A program made the translations under genes and the position numbers. The notes beneath the pieces are model-generated. The model was given only the letters and a program-made list of their open reading frames with translations, was not told the origin of the DNA and made no database searches. A stretch of DNA of 8,654 nt from Paracoccaceae bacterium (GTDB taxonomy: Bacteria; Pseudomonadota; Alphaproteobacteria; Rhodobacterales; Rhodobacteraceae): positions 1 through 8,654 of the forward strand of contig SLPP01000105.1 of NCBI GenBank assembly GCA_007131945.1, written 5' to 3'. The first letter of the stretch is position 1, and each line of letters opens with the position of its first letter. Below are positions 5,580 to 8,654 of this stretch, in pieces.

Positions 5580-6044
5580 ATGAACCGCACGCCCGCCCCC
5601 ATGTCAATCGCGCTGGCCGAGGCCCGCGCCGCCGCCGCGCGGGGCGAGGTTCCGGTGGGCGCGGTCGTGGTCGACCCCACGGGAAGGATCGTCGCGCAGG
5701 CCGGCAATCGAACGCGCGAATTGAACGATCCGACAGCGCATGCCGAGATCCTCGCCCTGCGCGCCGCCTGCGCCGCGGCGGGGTCCGAACGGCTGCCCGG
5801 CCACGTGGTCCATGTCACGCTGGAGCCCTGCCCGATGTGCGCCGCAGCGATCTCGTTCGCGCGGATCGCCCGGCTCTATTACGGGGCGTCCGATCCGAAA
5901 TCGGGCGGGGTCGTGCACGGGGCGCGCGTCTTCGCGCATGCGCAATGCCACCATGTGCCCGAGATCTACGACGGGATCGCCGAAACCGAAGCCGCCACGC
6001 TGCTGCGCGCCTTCTTCGCCGGGCGGCGGAACGACAACGGCTGA
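5580..6044 (+). CDS. tadA: tRNA-specific adenosine-34 deaminase TadA (154 aa)
   Basis: TadA deaminates A34 to inosine in the tRNA-Arg(ACG) wobble position and is a zinc-dependent cytidine deaminase-fold enzyme. The zinc and proton-transfer motif HAE is at 54-56 (in PTAHAEILAL), and the second zinc motif PCPMC is at 83-87 (Cys84 and Cys87). The substrate-pocket segment EVPVGAVVV (23-31) and the NRTRELNDPTAHAE block (43-56) are family-typical, as are YYGASDPKSGGV and the C-terminal LLRAFF segment. Length is normal for bacterial TadA. The ATG at 5580 gives an N-terminus leading directly into the first helix; ATG at 5601 (residue 8) is an alternative. The divergent partner rluB also modifies translation RNA. 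The next gene, uvrD, follows on the same strand after 99 bases but has its own promoter. Confidence 0.95.
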   Translation: MNRTPAPMSIALAEARAAAARGEVPVGAVVVDPTGRIVAQAGNRTRELNDPTAHAEILALRAACAAAGSERLPGHVVHVTLEPCPMCAAAISFARIARLYYGASDPKSGGVVHGARVFAHAQCHHVPEIYDGIAETEAATLLRAFFAGRRNDNG

Positions 6045-6087
6045 GGGTTTCGCCGCGCGGGGCGGTGAACAAGGCGGGAACACGCAC

Positions 6088-6116
6088 TTGGCGTCGGGGG
6101 CCGGCTGCGCTAGAGT
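6088..6116 (+). promoter_or_regulatory. Sigma70-like promoter for uvrD
   Basis: TTGGCG (6088-6093) and TAGAGT (6111-6116) are spaced by exactly 17 bases, typical of alphaproteobacterial housekeeping promoters. The predicted start is near 6123, leaving a 21-base leader before the uvrD ATG at 6144. It lies in the 99-base gap after tadA, so uvrD can be transcribed independently. Confidence 0.6.
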
Positions 6117-6143
6117 CGCGGCACGCAGAAGCGGGGCGATGGC

Positions 6144-8498
6144 ATGAACAGCGGATCGGGGCCCAGCCTGTCGCAACTGGCGATGGCGCGGGCGGGGCAG
6201 GGGGCGCATCACGGGGCGCAGGCGCGGTACCTTGACGGGCTGAACCCGCCCCAGCGCGCGGCGGTCGAGACGCTGGAGGGGCCGGTCCTGATGCTCGCCG
6301 GCGCCGGCACCGGCAAGACCCGCGCGCTGACCGCCCGCATCGCGCATCTGATCGCCACCGGCGCCGCGCGGCCGAACGAGATACTGGCCGTCACCTTCAC
6401 CAACAAGGCCGCGCGCGAGATGAAGGCGCGGGTCGGCGCGCTTCTGGGCGAAAGCGTCGAGGGCATGCCCTGGCTCGGCACGTTCCACGCGATCGGCGTG
6501 AAGCTTCTGCGCCGGCATGCCGAACTGGTGGGGCTGAAGCCCAATTTCACCATCCTCGACACCGACGACCAGGTCCGCCTGCTCAAGCAGGTCATCGCCG
6601 CCTTCAACATCGACGAGAAGCGCTGGCCCGCCCGGCAGATGGCCGCGATCATAGACAACTGGAAGAACCGCGCCTGGCGGCCTGAATCCGTCCCGGCCGA
6701 GGAAGCCAGCGCCTACAACAACCGCGGCACCGAGGTCTACGCCGCCTATCAGGAACGCCTGCGCACCCTCAACGCCTGCGACTTCGGCGACCTGCTGCTG
6801 CACATCGTCACCATCTTCCAGACCCATCCGGACGTGCTGGCGCAATACCAGCGCTGGCTGCGCTACATCCTCGTCGACGAATATCAGGACACCAACGTCG
6901 TCCAGTACATGTGGCTGCGGCTCCTGGCGGGTGGGCACCGGAACATCTGCTGCGTCGGCGATGACGACCAGTCGATATATGGCTGGCGCGGCGCCGAGGT
7001 CGGCAACATCCTGCGCTTCGAGCGCGACATTCCCGGCGCGCAGGTGATCCGGCTGGAGCACAACTACCGCTCAACCCCGCATATCCTCGCCGCGGCGTCG
7101 AAGGTGATCGCGGCGAACGAGGGGCGGCTGGGCAAGACCCTCTGGACTGATCTGGAGAGGGGCGAGAAGCTGCGCCTGATCGGTCACTGGGACGGCGAGG
7201 AGGAGGCGCGCTGGATCGGCGACGAGATCGAGGCGATCGAGCGCGGGATGCGCGGCCTGGAGCCGCTCTCGCGCAACGCCATCGCAATCCTCGTGCGCGC
7301 CAGCCACCAGATGCGCGCCTTCGAGGACCGTTTCCTGACCATCGGCCTGCCCTATCGCGTCATCGGCGGGCCGCGCTTCTACGAGCGGCTCGAGATCCGC
7401 GACGCGATGGCCTATTTCCGTCTTGCCGTGACACCGACCGACGATCTCGCCTTCGAGCGGATCGTCAACACGCCCAAGCGCGGCCTCGGCGACAAGGGCC
7501 AGCAGACGATCCAGAAGGTGGCGCGGGCGGCCGGCGTGCCGCTTCTGCAGGGCGCGGCGATCGCGCTGCGCGACGGGCTGATTTCCGGCCGCGCGGCGGG
7601 GGCGCTCAGGGGCTTCATCGAGAACATGGCGCGCTGGCACGACGCAGTGCGGCAGGGGCGCAACCATATCGAACTTGCCGAGCAGATCCTCGACGAATCC
7701 GGCTACACGGCGATGTGGCAGAACGAGAAGTCGCCCGAGGCGCAGGGGCGGCTGGAAAATCTCAAGGAACTGGTCAAGGCGCTGGAGGAATTCGAGAACC
7801 TGCAGGGCTTCCTCGAACATGTCGCGCTGATCATGGACAACGAGAGCGAGGACACGACCGAGAAGGTCACGATCATGACGCTGCACGCGGCCAAGGGGCT
7901 GGAATTCCCCGTCATTTTCCTGCCGGGCTGGGAGGACGGGCTGTTCCCGTCGCAGCGCAGCATGGACGAACAGGGCCGCAAGGGGCTCGAGGAGGAGCGG
8001 CGGCTGGCCTATGTCGGCATCACCCGGGCGGAACGGCTGTGCACCATCTCGTTTGCCGCCAACCGCCGGGTCTATGGCCAGTGGCAGAGCCAGCTGCCCT
8101 CGCGCTTCATCGACGAGTTGCCGGCCGAGCATGTCGAGGTGCTGACGCCGCCGGGCCTCTATGGCGGCGGCTACGGCGCGGCCGGGATGCGGCCGGCGAC
8201 GCGCTTCGACAGCAGCGTCGAGGAGCGCGCGGCGCGGGCCGATGTCTACAACTCGCCCGGCTGGAAACGGCTGCAGGCGCGCGCCGCCACCGTCACCGCC
8301 CGTCCGCCGAGCCAGCCGGCGGGGGCGGAGGTGGCCTTTCGCCCCGGCGAGCGGGTGATGCATGCGCGCTTCGGCACCGGCACGGTGATCGCGGCGGATG
8401 GCGACAAGCTCGCCGTCGCCTTCGACCGCGCCGGCGAGAAGCACATCGTCGCGCGCTTCCTTAGCCCGGCCGAGGGGGTGGACGACGTGCCGTTCTGA
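6144..8498 (+). CDS. uvrD: ATP-dependent DNA helicase UvrD/PcrA type (784 aa)
   Basis: A superfamily 1A 3'-5' helicase acting in nucleotide excision and mismatch repair and in clearing RNA polymerase or RecA from DNA. All motifs are present: Q motif LNPPQRAAV (33-41); Walker A GAGTGKT (53-59, Lys58); motif Ia VTFTNKAAREM (83-93); GTFHAIG (112-118); Walker B ILVDEYQDT (242-250, Asp245 and Glu246); motif III GDDDQSIYGWRGA (272-284); motif IV EHNYRS (305-310); motif V TIMTLHAAKGLEFPVIFLPG (576-595); motif VI YVGITRAE (623-630, Arg628). A C-terminal Tudor-like domain (about 732-774, FRPGERVMHARFGTGTV) matches the PcrA/UvrD segment that contacts RNA polymerase. At 784 residues it is slightly longer than E. 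coli UvrD (720), with an extra ~30 N-terminal residues and a variable linker at 665-730. The ATG at 6144 has a GGGGCG stretch upstream; an ATG at 6139 is out of frame and stops at once. Confidence 0.96.
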   Translation: MNSGSGPSLSQLAMARAGQGAHHGAQARYLDGLNPPQRAAVETLEGPVLMLAGAGTGKTRALTARIAHLIATGAARPNEILAVTFTNKAAREMKARVGALLGESVEGMPWLGTFHAIGVKLLRRHAELVGLKPNFTILDTDDQVRLLKQVIAAFNIDEKRWPARQMAAIIDNWKNRAWRPESVPAEEASAYNNRGTEVYAAYQERLRTLNACDFGDLLLHIVTIFQTHPDVLAQYQRWLRYILVDEYQDTNVVQYMWLRLLAGGHRNICCVGDDDQSIYGWRGAEVGNILRFERDIPGAQVIRLEHNYRSTPHILAAASKVIAANEGRLGKTLWTDLERGEKLRLIGHWDGEEEARWIGDEIEAIERGMRGLEPLSRNAIAILVRASHQMRAFEDRFLTIGLPYRVIGGPRFYERLEIRDAMAYFRLAVTPTDDLAFERIVNTPKRGLGDKGQQTIQKVARAAGVPLLQGAAIALRDGLISGRAAGALRGFIENMARWHDAVRQGRNHIELAEQILDESGYTAMWQNEKSPEAQGRLENLKELVKALEEFENLQGFLEHVALIMDNESEDTTEKVTIMTLHAAKGLEFPVIFLPGWEDGLFPSQRSMDEQGRKGLEEERRLAYVGITRAERLCTISFAANRRVYGQWQSQLPSRFIDELPAEHVEVLTPPGLYGGGYGAAGMRPATRFDSSVEERAARADVYNSPGWKRLQARAATVTARPPSQPAGAEVAFRPGERVMHARFGTGTVIAADGDKLAVAFDRAGEKHIVARFLSPAEGVDDVPF

Positions 8499-8537
8499 GC
8501 CTGACGGGTTCGGTGAGGCGCCCTGCAGACGTGGGCG

Positions 8538-8575
8538 GGCGGGACGGTTGACGAGAGATTGACGGGCCGTCCGCC
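8538..8575 (+). repeat. Hairpin enclosing a TTGACG direct repeat, downstream of uvrD
   Basis: GGCGG (8538-8542) and ACGG (8544-8547) pair with CCGT (8567-8570) and CCGCC (8571-8575), leaving one bulged G and a 19-base loop. The loop holds TTGACG twice (8548-8553 and 8559-8564), 11 bases apart start to start. It begins 40 bases past the uvrD stop. It could be part of a uvrD 3' end, or an operator for a gene beyond the window. Confidence 0.35.
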
Positions 8576-8591
8576 TGTCGCGCCCCGGATT

Positions 8592-8622
8592 CGGCCGATG
8601 AGGCCGCTTTGGCTTGTTTCGT
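8592..8622 (+). terminator. Likely intrinsic terminator of uvrD
   Basis: CGGCC (8592-8596) pairs with GGCCG (8602-8606) around GATGA, followed by the T-rich stretch CTTTGGCTTGTTTCGTT (8607-8623). The stem is short and the T-run interrupted, but this is the best terminator-like element after the uvrD stop at 8498. Confidence 0.4.
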
Positions 8623-8651
8623 TGGGAAACGGGTGTCACGGACCGTATTAG
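8622..8651 (+). promoter_or_regulatory. Possible promoter for a rightward gene beyond the window
   Basis: TTGGGA (8622-8627) and TATTAG (8646-8651) are separated by 18 bases and resemble -35 and -10 boxes. A 5-base hairpin, GTTTC/GAAAC (8616-8620 and 8626-8630), overlaps the -35. The window ends three bases later, so the gene it would serve is not visible. Confidence 0.3.
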
Positions 8652-8654
8652 AAG

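Noticed and set aside
4451..6235. Long plus-strand open frame spanning rluB, tadA and the start of uvrD
   Set aside because: It crosses three well-supported genes in a different frame or strand and shows no domain; it arises from GC-biased codon positions.
5604..7061. Long minus-strand open frame opposite tadA and the first half of uvrD
   Set aside because: Antisense shadow of two well-supported enzymes; no domain or start signal.
7071..8639. Very long open frame on the minus strand opposite uvrD
   Set aside because: It is antisense to a helicase with all motifs intact; high GC leaves few stops in antisense frames. It has no recognisable domain.

Overview
The window is a stretch of high-GC chromosome, most likely from an alphaproteobacterium of the Rhodobacteraceae or a close relative. 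This is inferred from the strong GC bias at third codon positions, the XpaC-like / TelA / DUF2927 gene run (an arrangement I associate with that group), and the divergent rluB-tadA pair. No insertion sequence, integrase, prophage gene or CRISPR array is visible. Most of the content is housekeeping or conserved accessory genes.

Layout from left to right. (1) 1-512, minus strand: two small exported proteins of unrecognised family. The first is cut by the window edge; the second is a complete 105-residue protein with a signal peptide. The gap between them is rich in hairpins. (2) 513-935: a 423-base stretch with no credible gene. It has an AT-rich island and a cluster of CTGACA/TGTCAG inverted repeats. 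(3) 936-1011, minus: tRNA-Ala with anticodon CGC and an encoded CCA end. (4) 1237-4378, minus: a compact run of four genes read from a sigma70-like promoter at 4458-4486. They are a tiny one-helix membrane peptide, an XpaC-like membrane protein, a TelA-family toxic anion resistance protein and a DUF2927 lipoprotein. Neighbours are adjacent or overlap, so they are probably one transcript. The leader between promoter and first gene carries nested inverted repeats. (5) 4496-5527, minus: an RluB-type 23S rRNA pseudouridine synthase with a long basic tail. (6) 5580-6044, plus: TadA, the tRNA adenosine-34 deaminase, divergent from rluB across only 52 bases. (7) 6144-8498, plus: a UvrD/PcrA-type superfamily 1 helicase with its own well-spaced promoter. 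(8) 8499-8654: hairpins, a TTGACG direct repeat and a possible promoter for a gene beyond the window.

Functionally, rluB and tadA both modify RNA of the translation machinery, uvrD serves DNA repair and replication, and the XpaC/TelA/DUF2927 run looks like an envelope-associated stress module of unknown mechanism. The parts most worth a second look are that module (with its tiny membrane ORF, structured leader and a zincin-like motif in the lipoprotein) and the inverted-repeat cluster at 626-705. I see no clear evidence of a wholly new system.
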